64,000 bases of DNA from Rhizobium sp. BK251 (GCF_004345245.1 NZ_SLUQ01000006.1:456691-520690); one strand, 5' to 3'; shown: positions 24,050 through 32,956, counted from the first letter of the stretch. A program made the numbers and translations. The notes: generated from the sequence alone by a model not told the origin.

Positions 24050-25178
24050 AGCCGAGTACCTTTACCTGATGTGCCAAGCCGCCGAGGGCTTCCACAAGCG
24101 CCGGCTTTGTCGAGCCGGCGACGATGACGAGCCTGCCGTGAACATGGCCCTGGATTCGATCGAGCGCGCTTTGCACGAGGCGGACCTGCGATCCCGCCGC
24201 CTTTGCAATTTCCGAGAGATCGGGTTCGAGACCACCTTCGCCGGTATAGGCGAGTTCGAGCACCGTGCCCGTCGTCTCGCGATCCGGTTTCGCCCGCAGC
24301 CGCGTCGCCAGATCCTCCGGGATTTCACGGTCGAGAGGCCGCAGAAGCGCCCGCGTTGCCTCGTGCTCCGGGTGGCCGAAGACCTTCCAGACAGGCCCGT
24401 GCTCCGCAATCGTGCCATGATCGAGGACGAGCACCTGGTCACAGATTTCCCGGATCACGCTCATCTCATGCGTGATCAAAACGATGGTGAGCTTGAGCCG
24501 GCGATTGATGTCCTTCAGCAACTGAAGAATCGAAAGGGTCGTTTCCGGGTCCAGCGCCGAGGTCGCCTCGTCGCAGAGCAGGATTTCGGGCCGATGAACG
24601 AGCGCGCGGGCGATCCCCACCCGCTGCTTCTGGCCGCCCGAGAGGCGCGAGGGATAGGTCTTCTCCTTGCCCTCGAGACCAACGAGGGCGAGCGCCTCCG
24701 CTACCCTTTGTTCGATCTCGGTACGCGGCAGGCCGGCGACGATCAGCGGCAGCGCCACATTGCCCCAGACGGTCTTGGCCGAAAGAAGGTTGAAGTGCTG
24801 GAAGATCATGCCGATCCGCCGCCGCAATAGCACGAGACCGTTCTCGTCAAGCGAGGCGATGTCGGTCCCGTCGATCAGGACGCGACCGGAGGTCGTCCTT
24901 TCGAGACGATTGATCGTCCTCAGAAGGCTGGATTTGCCCGCGCCGCTTCGACCGATGATTCCGAAGATCGAGCCGCCGGGAACATCGACGGTTATGCTGC
25001 GAAGCGCGTACACGAGACCGGCTGAGGAGGAATATGTCTTCTCCACGCCCTCCAGCACGATCGAGCCGAGCGCCTGCTCGGCCGGATCGCCCGAGGCGGC
25101 CTCGGCAGCATTGGAGCCGGATATGGTATCCGGCTCCAATATTTCACGCCTTTCGGCGGTGCGGAGCGCAGTCGCCAT
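24030..25178 (-). CDS. metN: Methionine ABC transporter ATP-binding protein
   Basis: About 382 residues. Walker A is GRSGAGKSSLL, the signature LSGGQKQRVGIARAL, Walker B ILLCDEATSALDP and the switch histidine lies in LITHEMSVI. The region after about residue 280 is the C-terminal NIL ligand-binding regulatory domain of MetN, which senses methionine. An unusually long N-terminal lead of about 35 residues precedes the ABC domain. ATG 25178 overlaps the metQ stop by one base (TGATG). It energises MetI. Confidence 0.93.
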   Translation of the reverse strand: MATALRTAERREILEPDTISGSNAAEAASGDPAEQALGSIVLEGVEKTYSSSAGLVYALRSITVDVPGGSIFGIIGRSGAGKSSLLRTINRLERTTSGRVLIDGTDIASLDENGLVLLRRRIGMIFQHFNLLSAKTVWGNVALPLIVAGLPRTEIEQRVAEALALVGLEGKEKTYPSRLSGGQKQRVGIARALVHRPEILLCDEATSALDPETTLSILQLLKDINRRLKLTIVLITHEMSVIREICDQVLVLDHGTIAEHGPVWKVFGHPEHEATRALLRPLDREIPEDLATRLRAKPDRETTGTVLELAYTGEGGLEPDLSEIAKAAGSQVRLVQSALDRIQGHVHGRLVIVAGSTKPALVEALGGLAHQVKVLGYVGNDV

Positions 25179-25981
25179 CAATGAACCCACGGCAATGTGT
25201 AGAGCTTCTGGTCGGAGGCGAAGGCCTTGTTGATGGCCTCCTTCACGGCCGGCGAGTTCTGGTAGAGCGTGACGAGTTCCCTGATGGCCGGGTCGTCCAC
25301 CTTGTCCGACTTGACCGCGAAGACGATCGCAAACTGCTTGTCATCGACGCCCGAATAGATAAGGCCGGAGCTCGGATCGAAAGCCTTGGAGGCGACGATG
25401 AAGTGCGGATAGCCCTGCGCCAAGTCGACGTCACCGGTCACGCGTGCAAGCTGCGGGCCTTCGACTTCGCTGAAGGCCAGGTGCTTGGGATTGTCTGTAA
25501 TGTCGTCGAGCGTGCCCTTGAAGCCGACACCATCCTTCAGTGTGAGGAGCCCTGCCTTCTGCAGCAGCAGCAGGCCGCGGCCCTGGTTGACCGGGTCGTT
25601 GGCGATAGCGACGGTGCCGCCATCCGGAACGTCATCGAATTTCTTGTACTTGAGGGAATAGATGCCGATGTTTGCCAGCACGCCGATCCCGGCGCTCTTG
25701 AAGTCATAGCCCCGCTCGGCGATTGCATTGCTCAGGAAAGGCTGGTGCTGGAAATAGTTGACGTCGATGTCACCGGACTGCAGCGCAATGTTCGGCGTCG
25801 TCCAGTCGCTGAACTCGACCACCTCGATATCCAGCCCCTTGGCCTTCGCCTCCGGAATGAGCGCCTCGATGGAGTCTGCGTAGACCCCGGGAACGACCCC
25901 GACCTTCACCGTTTCAGCGGCGGCGGCATGGGAGAAGACCATGACCGCCGCGGTTGCCAATGCTGCAATGTAGTTTTTCAT
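25178..25981 (-). CDS. metQ: MetQ/NlpA-family substrate-binding protein
   Basis: About 267 residues. A Sec signal peptide (MKNYIAALATAAVMVFSHAAAA) has no lipobox cysteine, so it should be a soluble periplasmic form. VKVGVVPGVYADSIEAL, GDIDVNYFQHQPFL and VAIANDPVNQGRGLLLLQKAGLL match MetQ proteins, which bind methionine or its derivatives. ATG 25981 follows AAGGGG at six bases. First gene of a leftward operon metQ-metN-metI-sfnB-sfnB-monooxygenase. The composition of the operon suggests the ligand may be a sulfur compound released or oxidised by those enzymes. Confidence 0.92.
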   Translation of the reverse strand: MKNYIAALATAAVMVFSHAAAAETVKVGVVPGVYADSIEALIPEAKAKGLDIEVVEFSDWTTPNIALQSGDIDVNYFQHQPFLSNAIAERGYDFKSAGIGVLANIGIYSLKYKKFDDVPDGGTVAIANDPVNQGRGLLLLQKAGLLTLKDGVGFKGTLDDITDNPKHLAFSEVEGPQLARVTGDVDLAQGYPHFIVASKAFDPSSGLIYSGVDDKQFAIVFAVKSDKVDDPAIRELVTLYQNSPAVKEAINKAFASDQKLYTLPWVH

Positions 25982-26009
25982 GTGAGCCCCTTGGTTTCGA
26001 AGGCTCAAC

Positions 26010-26036
26010 GATATTAACCTCTATTTTTATAGACAA
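26010..26036. promoter_or_regulatory. Sulfur-island promoter motif, metQ copy
   Basis: GATATTAACC then TCTATTTTTATAGACAA, about 30 bases upstream of metQ. Similar GATATAAAC-TCTATAT sequences precede the sugar-type importers. Confidence 0.4.
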
Positions 26037-26146
26037 AGTCGATATTTTCGCTCTTTGGTCCGGAACGAGAAAAGTTTTCCTTATTGGCTGCCGCCGCTTG
26101 CCGGCTCCGATCGTGCACCAATCGTCCCAAATCATAGGTAATTGCG

Positions 26147-26181
26147 CTGCTTGGTGCGATCATAGGACCGGCACCAAGCAG
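26147..26181. promoter_or_regulatory. Perfect 11-bp inverted repeat in metQ / SfnB divergent region
   Basis: CTGCTTGGTGC (26147-26157) and GCACCAAGCAG (26171-26181) are separated by 13 bases. The 344-base region 25982-26325 between metQ and the rightward SfnB gene has no other gene. It also holds the motif at 26010-26036 and an ATATCTAGTAAATCTAT stretch at 26202-26218. The repeat could be an operator with sites 24 bases apart or an RNA stem in a leader. Confidence 0.45.
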
Positions 26182-26325
26182 AACAGGTTCTGCCGCAGCC
26201 AATATCTAGTAAATCTATCGATAAAGAAACGCCGATCCGAGGCGGCTACCAAAAAGAAAATGTCTTTCCTCGAAGGCCGCCGGTGAATGCTGCATCGTGG
26301 CGCCGAATGAAATCGGAGGCAGCCT

Positions 26326-27543
26326 ATGACCGCGCAATTGCACCACCTCACCCTGGATCGCCCCACCGCCACGCGTCTCGAAAACGAGCAGCAGGCCATT
26401 GCTGTCGCGCGGGAGCTTGCGGAGCGATTTGGTGCGACAGCATCAAGGCGCGACCACGAGAGGCTGATGCCTTTCGCCGAGCTCGACGCCCTGTCGCAGT
26501 CCGGGCTGCTGGCCATCACGGTGCCGGAGGAATATGGCGGACTTGATGTCTCCAATGCGGTCCTCGCCGAGATCACCGCCATCCTTTCCGAAGCCGACGG
26601 TTCGATCGGCCAGATCCCACAGAACCACTTCTATATACTGGAAGCGCTTCGCACGGACGGAACGGAGGAGCAGAAGCGCTATTTCTTTGGGCGCGCGCTT
26701 GCAGGTGAGCGGTTCGGCAACGCGCTTTCCGAGCGCGGCACGAAAACCGTCGGCCACTACGATACCCGCATCACCCGCGACGGTCCCGGCTACCGCATCA
26801 ATGGCAGGAAATACTATTCGACGGGCGTGCTGTTTGCCGATTGGATCGCAATTTTCGCTCTCAACGAGGCCGAGCGGCTCGTCATGGCCCTGGTGCCGAG
26901 GGGAACGGAAGGCGTGGAAGTCATCGATGACTGGGACGGCTTCGGACAGCGCACGACCGGCAGCGGCACGACCATCCTGAACAATGTCTATGTGAGCGCC
27001 GATTCGGTCGTCTCCCACTACAAGGGTTTCGAGCGCCCCTCGACAATCGGTTCGGTCGGCCAGATCATCCACGCGGGCATCGATCTCGGCATCGCCCGTG
27101 CGGCTTTTGCCGAGACGCTGGAATTCGTGCGCACCAAGTCGCGTCCGTGGATGGACAGCGGCGTCGAACGCGCCTCCGACGATCCGCTGACGATTGCCAG
27201 GATCGGTCAGGTCGCCGTCCGGCTAGAGGCCGCCACCGCGACTGTCGAGTACGCAGGTCGCAAGGTCGACAGGGCACAGATCGAAACGACGGAGGAGAGG
27301 ATCGTGGAGGCGACGCTTGCCGTCGCGACCGCCAAGGTACTGACGACCGAGATTGCGATCGAAGCCACGAACACGCTCTTCGAACTGGCTGGCACATCTT
27401 CTGTCAAGCTTGGCCTCAACCTCGACCGGCACTGGCGCAATGCCCGTACCCATACGCTGCATGACCCGGTGCGCTGGAAATACCATGTCGTCGGCAACTA
27501 TCACCTGAATGGCATCACGCCACCGAAGAACGGCGCGCTCTGA
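26326..27543 (+). CDS. SfnB-family sulfur acquisition oxidoreductase (third paralogue)
   Basis: 405-residue acyl-CoA-dehydrogenase-fold flavin enzyme. LLAITVPEEYGGLDVS, QIPQNHFYILEAL, VIDDWDGFGQRTTGSG and THTLHDPVRWKYHVVGNYH repeat the pattern of the two leftward paralogues. GGAGG lies seven bases before ATG 26326. Divergent from metQ, with shared AT-rich motifs in between, and followed by a strong hairpin and the RIME-like element. Likely oxidises an organosulfur compound with reduced flavin from the MsuE-like reductase. Confidence 0.87.
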   Translation: MTAQLHHLTLDRPTATRLENEQQAIAVARELAERFGATASRRDHERLMPFAELDALSQSGLLAITVPEEYGGLDVSNAVLAEITAILSEADGSIGQIPQNHFYILEALRTDGTEEQKRYFFGRALAGERFGNALSERGTKTVGHYDTRITRDGPGYRINGRKYYSTGVLFADWIAIFALNEAERLVMALVPRGTEGVEVIDDWDGFGQRTTGSGTTILNNVYVSADSVVSHYKGFERPSTIGSVGQIIHAGIDLGIARAAFAETLEFVRTKSRPWMDSGVERASDDPLTIARIGQVAVRLEAATATVEYAGRKVDRAQIETTEERIVEATLAVATAKVLTTEIAIEATNTLFELAGTSSVKLGLNLDRHWRNARTHTLHDPVRWKYHVVGNYHLNGITPPKNGAL

Positions 27544-27566
27544 TATCACCCTCCCAAAATGAACAA

Positions 27567-27592
27567 CCCCATTCCCGATGCCGGGAATGGGG
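27567..27592. terminator. Hairpin, copy 1 of a repeated 26-base palindrome
   Basis: CCCCATTCCCG, loop ATGC, CGGGAATGGGG: a perfect 11-bp stem 24 bases after the SfnB stop. The identical 26 bases recur at 27805-27830. It probably terminates the rightward transcript and can work for leftward ones. Confidence 0.65.
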
Positions 27593-27639
27593 CCAGACTG
27601 CAGACAAACTTCTTGTGGTTCGGCACACCTTGTTTCTCC

Positions 27640-27750
27640 GTCATTCCGGCCTTGAGCCGGAATCCAGCCAGCCGCGCGTCTGGGCGGCGAAAGAGTCTTT
27701 TGCGATCAAGGACTTGATCGCGCTGGATACCGGCACGAGGCCGGTATGAC
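27640..27750. repeat. RIME-like rhizobial intergenic mosaic element
   Basis: A 111-base element bounded by GTCATTCCGGC and GCCGGTATGAC. It holds three inverted repeats: TTCCGGC/GCCGGAA (27644-27662), GCGATCAAG/CTTGATCGC (27702-27721) and TACCGGC/GCCGGTA (27728-27746), with CCAGC and GCTGG between them. Size and palindromic structure fit the RIME elements described in Sinorhizobium and related genera. It sits between two converging genes, the usual location. Assignment is from structure, not alignment. Confidence 0.65.
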
Positions 27751-27804
27751 GGTGGTGGGTATCTAAGCAATCAATCGAGTTGACGGCTTTGTCAGCAGCC
27801 TAAG

Positions 27805-27830
27805 CCCCATTCCCGATGCCGGGAATGGGG
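27805..27830. terminator. Hairpin, copy 2 of the repeated 26-base palindrome
   Basis: The 26 bases are identical to 27567-27592, with an 11-bp stem and ATGC loop, followed by a T/C-rich run. It lies on the 3' side of the leftward DszC-like gene (stop 27858), so the two copies bracket the RIME-like element between converging genes. Confidence 0.65.
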
Positions 27831-27857
27831 TTCTCTCTTATTTGGATTGGGCGGATC

Positions 27858-29066
27858 TCAGCTATAAAGGCTGACCTCCGGGATCTTGTCGTTAAGCACG
27901 AATTCGCCGACTTCCTTGGCCTTGTAGAAGACCGGATCATGCAGCGTGTGGGTGCGCACGTTTCGCCAGAAGCGATCGAAGCGGTATTTTTCGGCCGTTG
28001 AGCGCGCGCCGGTCAGTTCGAAGATCCGCGATGTGATGTCGAGCGAGACATTCGTGGCGTGCACCTTGGCGGCATAAGCCTCTGCCGCCGCTTCGCCGCG
28101 CTCGCGAGCCGTCACGTGATGGCCCTTGGCAAGGCCTGCCTGAACGGCTGCGGCAGCGCTGTCTGCAAGCGCAGCAGACGCCTTCAGCGTCGCCGTGAAC
28201 TCGCCGACGCGCTCGAGGATATAGGGATCATCGGCAGCGCGCTGGACGCCGGAAGTCACCCAAGGCCGCGTCGTCGTGCGGACATAATCGACCGCGGCCC
28301 CGAGCGCACCCTCGGCCGTGCCGAGGTAGAAGTTGACGAAGACCAGCTGAATAAGCGGCGTGTTGAAAGTCGAAAGCACAGGCGGTGCGGCGTCCGGCGC
28401 CGCGGGCGCACCCACAAAATCCTCCTCGTAGACGGGGAAGTCGTGGAACTCGGCACTACCGCTATCCGACAGGCGCTGACCAAAATTGTCCCAGTCATCA
28501 TTCGCGACATAGCCGGGACGGTTGGTCGGTACGGCAAAACCGACGATCTTGTCGTCGAGGGTCGCGTTGGCGTTGATGTAGTCGGAGACGTGTGCGGCGG
28601 TCGAGAAGGACTTGCGTCCGTTGAGCACGTAGCCGTTTCCGCGCCGTGTCAGGACGAGGCCGGGATCACGCGGATTGACGGCTGCACCCCAGTAGAGGTT
28701 CCTTGCAACCGTTTCACTTCCAAGAGCGCGAGCGCGCGCTTCCTCCAGCGCCCAGTAGATGTATTGGCTGTTGACGTAATGATAACCGAGGAGCTGGCCT
28801 ATGGAGCTTTCCCCCCGGGCGAGGATGCGCACCAGCCTCAGGCCATCCACCCAATCGAGCCCGCCGCCACCGATCTCGGGCGCGTGCAACGCATTGAGCA
28901 GACCGGCATTCTTCAGTTTGACGATCTCGGCAAGCGGCGGCCGTCCATCGCGGTCAAGTTCTGCGGCGCGCCTTGAAAGGTCCGCCGAGATTTCCTCGGC
29001 GCGAGCGAAAAGGTCCTCTCGGGTCGTGTTGCGGTTGGTAGCGAAGACGACGTTGGACTGGCTCAT
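27858..29066 (-). CDS. DszC/SfnC-like flavin-dependent monooxygenase (acyl-CoA dehydrogenase fold)
   Basis: 402 residues. More distant from the three SfnB copies: ADLSRRAAELDRDGRPPLAEI, LGYHYVNSQYIYWALEE, DDWDNFGQRLSDSGS and THTLHDPVFYKAKEVG resemble dibenzothiophene monooxygenase DszC and related proteins. Such enzymes use FMNH2 and oxygen to oxidise sulfur. GGAG lies nine bases before ATG 29066. It is downstream of the sugar-type binding protein gene on the same strand, separated by a GC-rich stem (29099-29122). Converges on the rightward SfnB gene. Confidence 0.83.
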   Translation of the reverse strand: MSQSNVVFATNRNTTREDLFARAEEISADLSRRAAELDRDGRPPLAEIVKLKNAGLLNALHAPEIGGGGLDWVDGLRLVRILARGESSIGQLLGYHYVNSQYIYWALEEARARALGSETVARNLYWGAAVNPRDPGLVLTRRGNGYVLNGRKSFSTAAHVSDYINANATLDDKIVGFAVPTNRPGYVANDDWDNFGQRLSDSGSAEFHDFPVYEEDFVGAPAAPDAAPPVLSTFNTPLIQLVFVNFYLGTAEGALGAAVDYVRTTTRPWVTSGVQRAADDPYILERVGEFTATLKASAALADSAAAAVQAGLAKGHHVTARERGEAAAEAYAAKVHATNVSLDITSRIFELTGARSTAEKYRFDRFWRNVRTHTLHDPVFYKAKEVGEFVLNDKIPEVSLYS

Positions 29067-29098
29067 GGTTCGGAACTCCGGTTCATTGAAATGGGACC

Positions 29099-29122
29099 GG
29101 CGGAGGCCGCAAGGCCCCCGCC
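29099..29122 (-). promoter_or_regulatory. Intercistronic stem between binding-protein gene and DszC-like gene
   Basis: GGCGGAGGCC, loop GCAA, GGCCCCCGCC (plus-strand reading), a stem with one A-C mismatch. It lies just downstream of the leftward binding-protein gene. It may stabilise the abundant binding-protein mRNA or cause partial termination. Confidence 0.45.
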
Positions 29123-29142
29123 GAAGGATCGAGGCAGGCCGA

Positions 29143-30186
29143 TCAGAAAAGCTTGTCCGGGATCCAGCTTGCGGTCGCCGCGTCGCTCGTGCTGAAGGCC
29201 GGGATTTTCTGCGCCAGTTCCTCGATCGTCTTGACGCCGGCCGCCCTCAGGCTCTCCTGCGTCAACAGCGTCGGCTTGACGACGATCTGCTGTGGCACGT
29301 CCTGGCCGGCAACCTGGAGTGCTGCCGCGCGCACGGACACCGCGCCGACAACAGCCGGATTGGTCGCGACAGTCGCCACCCACGGGCTGCCTTCCTCGGT
29401 GATTTCCTGAATGTCGGCGGTAGAAACATCAGCCGAATAGATCTTCAGCTTGCCGGCGATGCCGAGGTCGTTTGCGGCGAGCTTCACGCCGCGGGCGAAC
29501 TCGTCATAGGGCGCAAAGACGACGGTCGTGTCCGGGTTGGCGGTCAGGGCCGCCTTCGCCTGGTCGGCCGTCGAGGTTGCCGTCGTGTCGTTGACGACGC
29601 CAAAGCGCGTCTTTTCCACGACACCCGAATTTTCCGACTTGAACTTGTCCCAGACCTCGTTGCGACGATCGAGAGGCGCAAAACCGGCGACGTAGACATA
29701 GGCGGCATTGAAACTCTTGCCGTTATCCTTCACCGCCTGATCGAGCGCGAGCTGGGCGAGCTCATGGTCGCTCTGCTCCACCTGGGGAATCTTTGGATTG
29801 TTGAGGTTCACGTCGAAGGCGACAACCTTGATGCCCTTGTCCAGCGCCTGCTGGGCCACATCGCCAAGCGATTCCGGCAGGCCGTGGTCGATTACGATGG
29901 CGGAGACACCAAGATTGATCGCCTGCAGCACCTGCTCCCGCTGCTCAGCGGCATCCTGGCGACCGGGGAAAACACGCAGGTCGATGTCGAGCGACTTCGC
30001 CTGCGCCTCGGCGCCGGCCTGATAGGCCTGGAAGAAGTCACCGGCGGAAATGTAGCTGATCAGCGCTATCTTCACGCCACCCTTGTCGAAGGGAGCGGGC
30101 GCACCGGCAATGCCGTCAGCGAAAGACGCCTGGGCGAAAAAGAATGGGATGGCGGCGCTCAAGGCAAGCCGTGCGAAAGATTTCAT
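29143..30186 (-). CDS. Ribose-type ABC transporter substrate-binding protein
   Basis: 347 residues. A Sec signal peptide (FARLALSAAIPFFFAQASFA) is followed by a type 1 periplasmic binding fold: GGVKIALISYISAGDFFQAYQAGAEAQ, AIVIDHGLPESLGDVAQQAL and VVAFDVNLNNPKI. Divergent from the ATPase and permease genes of the same importer (30420-32956), sharing an AT-rich promoter region with the motif at 30255-30287. The family usually binds sugars, but the setting between flavin-dependent sulfur oxygenases suggests a sugar-like organosulfur ligand (inference). Confidence 0.88.
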   Translation of the reverse strand: MKSFARLALSAAIPFFFAQASFADGIAGAPAPFDKGGVKIALISYISAGDFFQAYQAGAEAQAKSLDIDLRVFPGRQDAAEQREQVLQAINLGVSAIVIDHGLPESLGDVAQQALDKGIKVVAFDVNLNNPKIPQVEQSDHELAQLALDQAVKDNGKSFNAAYVYVAGFAPLDRRNEVWDKFKSENSGVVEKTRFGVVNDTTATSTADQAKAALTANPDTTVVFAPYDEFARGVKLAANDLGIAGKLKIYSADVSTADIQEITEEGSPWVATVATNPAVVGAVSVRAAALQVAGQDVPQQIVVKPTLLTQESLRAAGVKTIEELAQKIPAFSTSDAATASWIPDKLF

Positions 30187-30254
30187 CGTCGCGTTCCTCT
30201 GGTCTTGGCAAGCGTCGTCTGACGGACGGCAGATCCCCGCGACGCATGAAATTA

Positions 30255-30287
30255 TTAGATATAAACTCTATATTTTTAGTAGATTAA
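30255..30287. promoter_or_regulatory. Sulfur-island promoter motif, first importer
   Basis: TTAGATATA at 30255 followed by TCTATATTTTTAGTAGATTAA (21 bases; key parts TCTATAT and GATTAA, 30267-30287). It lies between the divergent binding-protein gene and the ATPase gene. TTAGATATA and TCTATAT recur in the same order at 33019-33038. Confidence 0.45.
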
Positions 30288-30419
30288 ATGATCCGATTGT
30301 GCGCCCCTTGAGAGATTCTTTGTTCCCGTTGAAAGGCATTGGCGGCAATGGCTTGCCTGGAACTCCGCTGGCCGGACGGGCCAATATGTCGCCCGGAAAG
30401 CAGACCCGGACGCCACCAG

Positions 30420-31901
30420 ATGCCACTTCTTCATGTTGAAAATCTCTCCCGCAGCTTCGGCTCGACCCGAGCGCTTGCCGGCACCCATCTGTCGATCGAG
30501 CGCGGAGAAATCGTGGCCCTCATGGGCGCGAACGGCGCGGGCAAATCGACGCTGGTGAAGATCCTTTCCGGGGTGCTTGCTGCCGAAGGCGGCACCATAA
30601 GCCTGGGTGATCGTCACTTCGCGCCGAGGACACCGTCCGAAGCGGCAAGGGCTGGCATCGCGACGGTCCATCAATCGACCGATATCGTCGGCCCCGCGGG
30701 CCTGACGGTGGCGGACGCCCTGCTGCTCCACCGCTTTGCCGAGCGCAGCACGCCTCTTTTCGTCTCGCGCAAGAGCATTCGCCGCGAGGCGAAGGCCATG
30801 CTCGACGCCGTCGGCTTTTCGCTGCCGCTCGATCGGGATTTCGGCGATCTATCCGCCGCCGACCGCCAGTTGGTGGCGATCGCCCGGGCGCTGGCGAACA
30901 GGGCCGATCTGCTGATACTCGACGAGCCGACGGCCAGTCTTTCAGGCGATGAAAGCCGCCGGCTTTTCGATATCCTCCTGCGCCTGCGCGCGCAGGGCCT
31001 TGCGATCCTTTACATATCCCATCGCATGGCGGACCTCGAGGCCATCGCCGATCGGGCGATCGTCATGCGCGGCGGCCGCGTCGTGGGCAGCTTCACGAGG
31101 CCGATCGACTTCCCGAGCGCCGTCGAAACCATGATCGGCCGCAGGCTGGATGCCGCGCGACCGGACGCACGACTTGCGACGGGACCGGCGATCTTCGAGA
31201 TGCGCAATGCGCAGTTGGTGCCGACAAGCGACCCATTTGACCTGGAACTGCGCGAGGGCGAAGTCGTCGCCATCACCGGCGTGCTCGGCGCCGGAAAGAG
31301 CCGGCTGCTTTCCACGATCTTTGGCATATCGCGGCTTGCCGGTGGCGAAATGCTGCTCGACGGTCGTCCGCACAGGCCAAAATCGCCGGCCGACGCGATT
31401 TCAGCAGGTGTCGCCATGGCTGCGGAAGATCGCCACCGCTCCTCGCTGATGCCGGCCGCCTGGCCGGGGAATTCCCTGGCAGCCACCATCAGCCTTCCGC
31501 ATCTTGCGAAATGGTATCCGAGCGGTTTCCTATTCGGCGGCCGCGAGCGGAGCGAGGCGGCCCAGGCGATCTCACGCCTCGGGATCAAGGCGGCAGGTCC
31601 TCTCGCTTCCGTCTGGACGCTCTCCGGCGGCAACCAGCAGAAGGCCGTAATTGCCCGCTGGGAGGCGGAACCGAGCCGCCTGCTTCTTCTCGACGAGCCG
31701 TTCCAGGGCGTCGATGTCGGCGCCCGCCGCGATATCATCGAGGCGATCCGCGCCCGCACGGACCGCGCCACATTGATCGCCACGTCCGATCCGGAAGAGG
31801 CCTACGAGGTCGCCGACCGTATCCTCACCATCGATCGACACGCGTTGCGACCGATTGCGATCGACGCAATCTCTCCAGCCATTCAGGGAACATACGCATG
31901 A
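30420..31901 (+). CDS. Sugar-type ABC transporter ATP-binding protein (two ABC domains)
   Basis: 493 residues with two tandem ABC domains as in RbsA/MglA. First domain: Walker A GANGAGKSTLVK, degenerate signature LSAADRQLVAIARAL and Walker B LLILDEPTASLS. Second domain: GVLGAGKSRLLST, signature LSGGNQQKAVIARW and LLLDEPFQGVDVG. I start at ATG 30420, where MPLLHVENLSRSFGS matches the family; the frame runs upstream to 30339 into the promoter. The stop overlaps the permease start by 4 bases (ATGA). Powers the importer that uses the 29143-30186 binding protein. Confidence 0.92.
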   Translation: MPLLHVENLSRSFGSTRALAGTHLSIERGEIVALMGANGAGKSTLVKILSGVLAAEGGTISLGDRHFAPRTPSEAARAGIATVHQSTDIVGPAGLTVADALLLHRFAERSTPLFVSRKSIRREAKAMLDAVGFSLPLDRDFGDLSAADRQLVAIARALANRADLLILDEPTASLSGDESRRLFDILLRLRAQGLAILYISHRMADLEAIADRAIVMRGGRVVGSFTRPIDFPSAVETMIGRRLDAARPDARLATGPAIFEMRNAQLVPTSDPFDLELREGEVVAITGVLGAGKSRLLSTIFGISRLAGGEMLLDGRPHRPKSPADAISAGVAMAAEDRHRSSLMPAAWPGNSLAATISLPHLAKWYPSGFLFGGRERSEAAQAISRLGIKAAGPLASVWTLSGGNQQKAVIARWEAEPSRLLLLDEPFQGVDVGARRDIIEAIRARTDRATLIATSDPEEAYEVADRILTIDRHALRPIAIDAISPAIQGTYA

Positions 31902-32956
31902 CGACGATCGAGGACGAGGTCCTTCAGGAGAAGGTTGCAGCGCAGGCGACCGAACGCATCGGCCGCCTGGGAGGCGCAGCAAGCGCAGTCCTTCGGTCCG
32001 GCGCCGTCTTTATCCTGCTCGGCCTGATGCTGGTCGGCTTTGCCATTGCCGAGCCCGCCTTCATCAATCTCGGCAATCTGATGAGCATCCTGCAGGCCGT
32101 ATCGGTCGTCGCCATCCTTGGCGCAGGCGTCACGGTGACGCTCGCCGTCGGCGGTTTCGATCTCTCGATTGGCGCCGTTGCCGCCTCGAGTGTCATGGCC
32201 GCAAGCTATGCGATGATCGTCTGGCATCTCGATGCCTTTGCGACAGTACCGCTGGTTCTGGCCCTCGGCGCTGCCATCGGGCTCATCAACGCCTTCCTGA
32301 TCGTGCGTCTGCGCGTGCCCGATTTGCTCGCGACACTCGCCATGATGTTCCTGCTTTCGGGCCTCCAGCTCATTCCGACGGCAGGCCGCTCGATTTCCGC
32401 CGGCCTCGTCCTGCCGGATGGCTCCAAGGCGACGGGCGCCTATGATCCCGCCTTCCTCCTCATCGGCCGCTACAGCCTCTTCGGCACCCTGCCGGTCTCG
32501 GTCGTTCTGATGGCCGTCGTTGCTATCGTTCTTTTCGTCCTGACCGAGCGCACACGCATCGGCCGGTTGCTTTTTGCGACGGGTGGCAACGAGGTCGCCA
32601 CGCGGCTTGCAGGCGCTTCCACGACGCGTCTTAAGACCCTTGCCTACGTCATATCGGGAGCGCTCGCCTCCCTCGGCGGCATCGTGATCGCAGCCCGGGT
32701 CGGCCGCGGTGATGTCTCGTCCGGCGGCTCCCTGTTGATGGATTCGGTCGCCGCCGCGCTGATCGGCTTTGCCGTTCTCAATCTTCGTCGCCCGAACGTG
32801 CTGGGCACCGTCGTCGGCGCCGTCTTCGTGGGTGTGCTTCTCAACGGCCTGACCATGCTGAACGCGCCCTACTACACGCAGGACTTCGTCAAGGGTGCCG
32901 TTCTGGTCGGAGCGCTGGCCCTCACCTACGGGCTCGGCCGCAACGTCGATCGCTGA
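31898..32956 (+). CDS. Ribose-type ABC transporter permease
   Basis: 352 residues, RbsC-like inner-membrane permease with eight to ten helices. The family motif appears as AVGGFDLSIGAVAASSV. ATG 31898 overlaps the ATPase stop, which supports this start over longer in-frame alternatives. It is the only permease of this importer and would homodimerise. A weak GC-rich stem ending in TTTT (around 32967-33002) follows. Confidence 0.92.
   Translation: MTTIEDEVLQEKVAAQATERIGRLGGAASAVLRSGAVFILLGLMLVGFAIAEPAFINLGNLMSILQAVSVVAILGAGVTVTLAVGGFDLSIGAVAASSVMAASYAMIVWHLDAFATVPLVLALGAAIGLINAFLIVRLRVPDLLATLAMMFLLSGLQLIPTAGRSISAGLVLPDGSKATGAYDPAFLLIGRYSLFGTLPVSVVLMAVVAIVLFVLTERTRIGRLLFATGGNEVATRLAGASTTRLKTLAYVISGALASLGGIVIAARVGRGDVSSGGSLLMDSVAAALIGFAVLNLRRPNVLGTVVGAVFVGVLLNGLTMLNAPYYTQDFVKGAVLVGALALTYGLGRNVDR

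Noticed and set aside
25982..26060. Possible SAM riboswitch in the metQ leader
   Set aside because: The leader is short and AT-rich with no long conserved helices; only a promoter-type motif can be seen.
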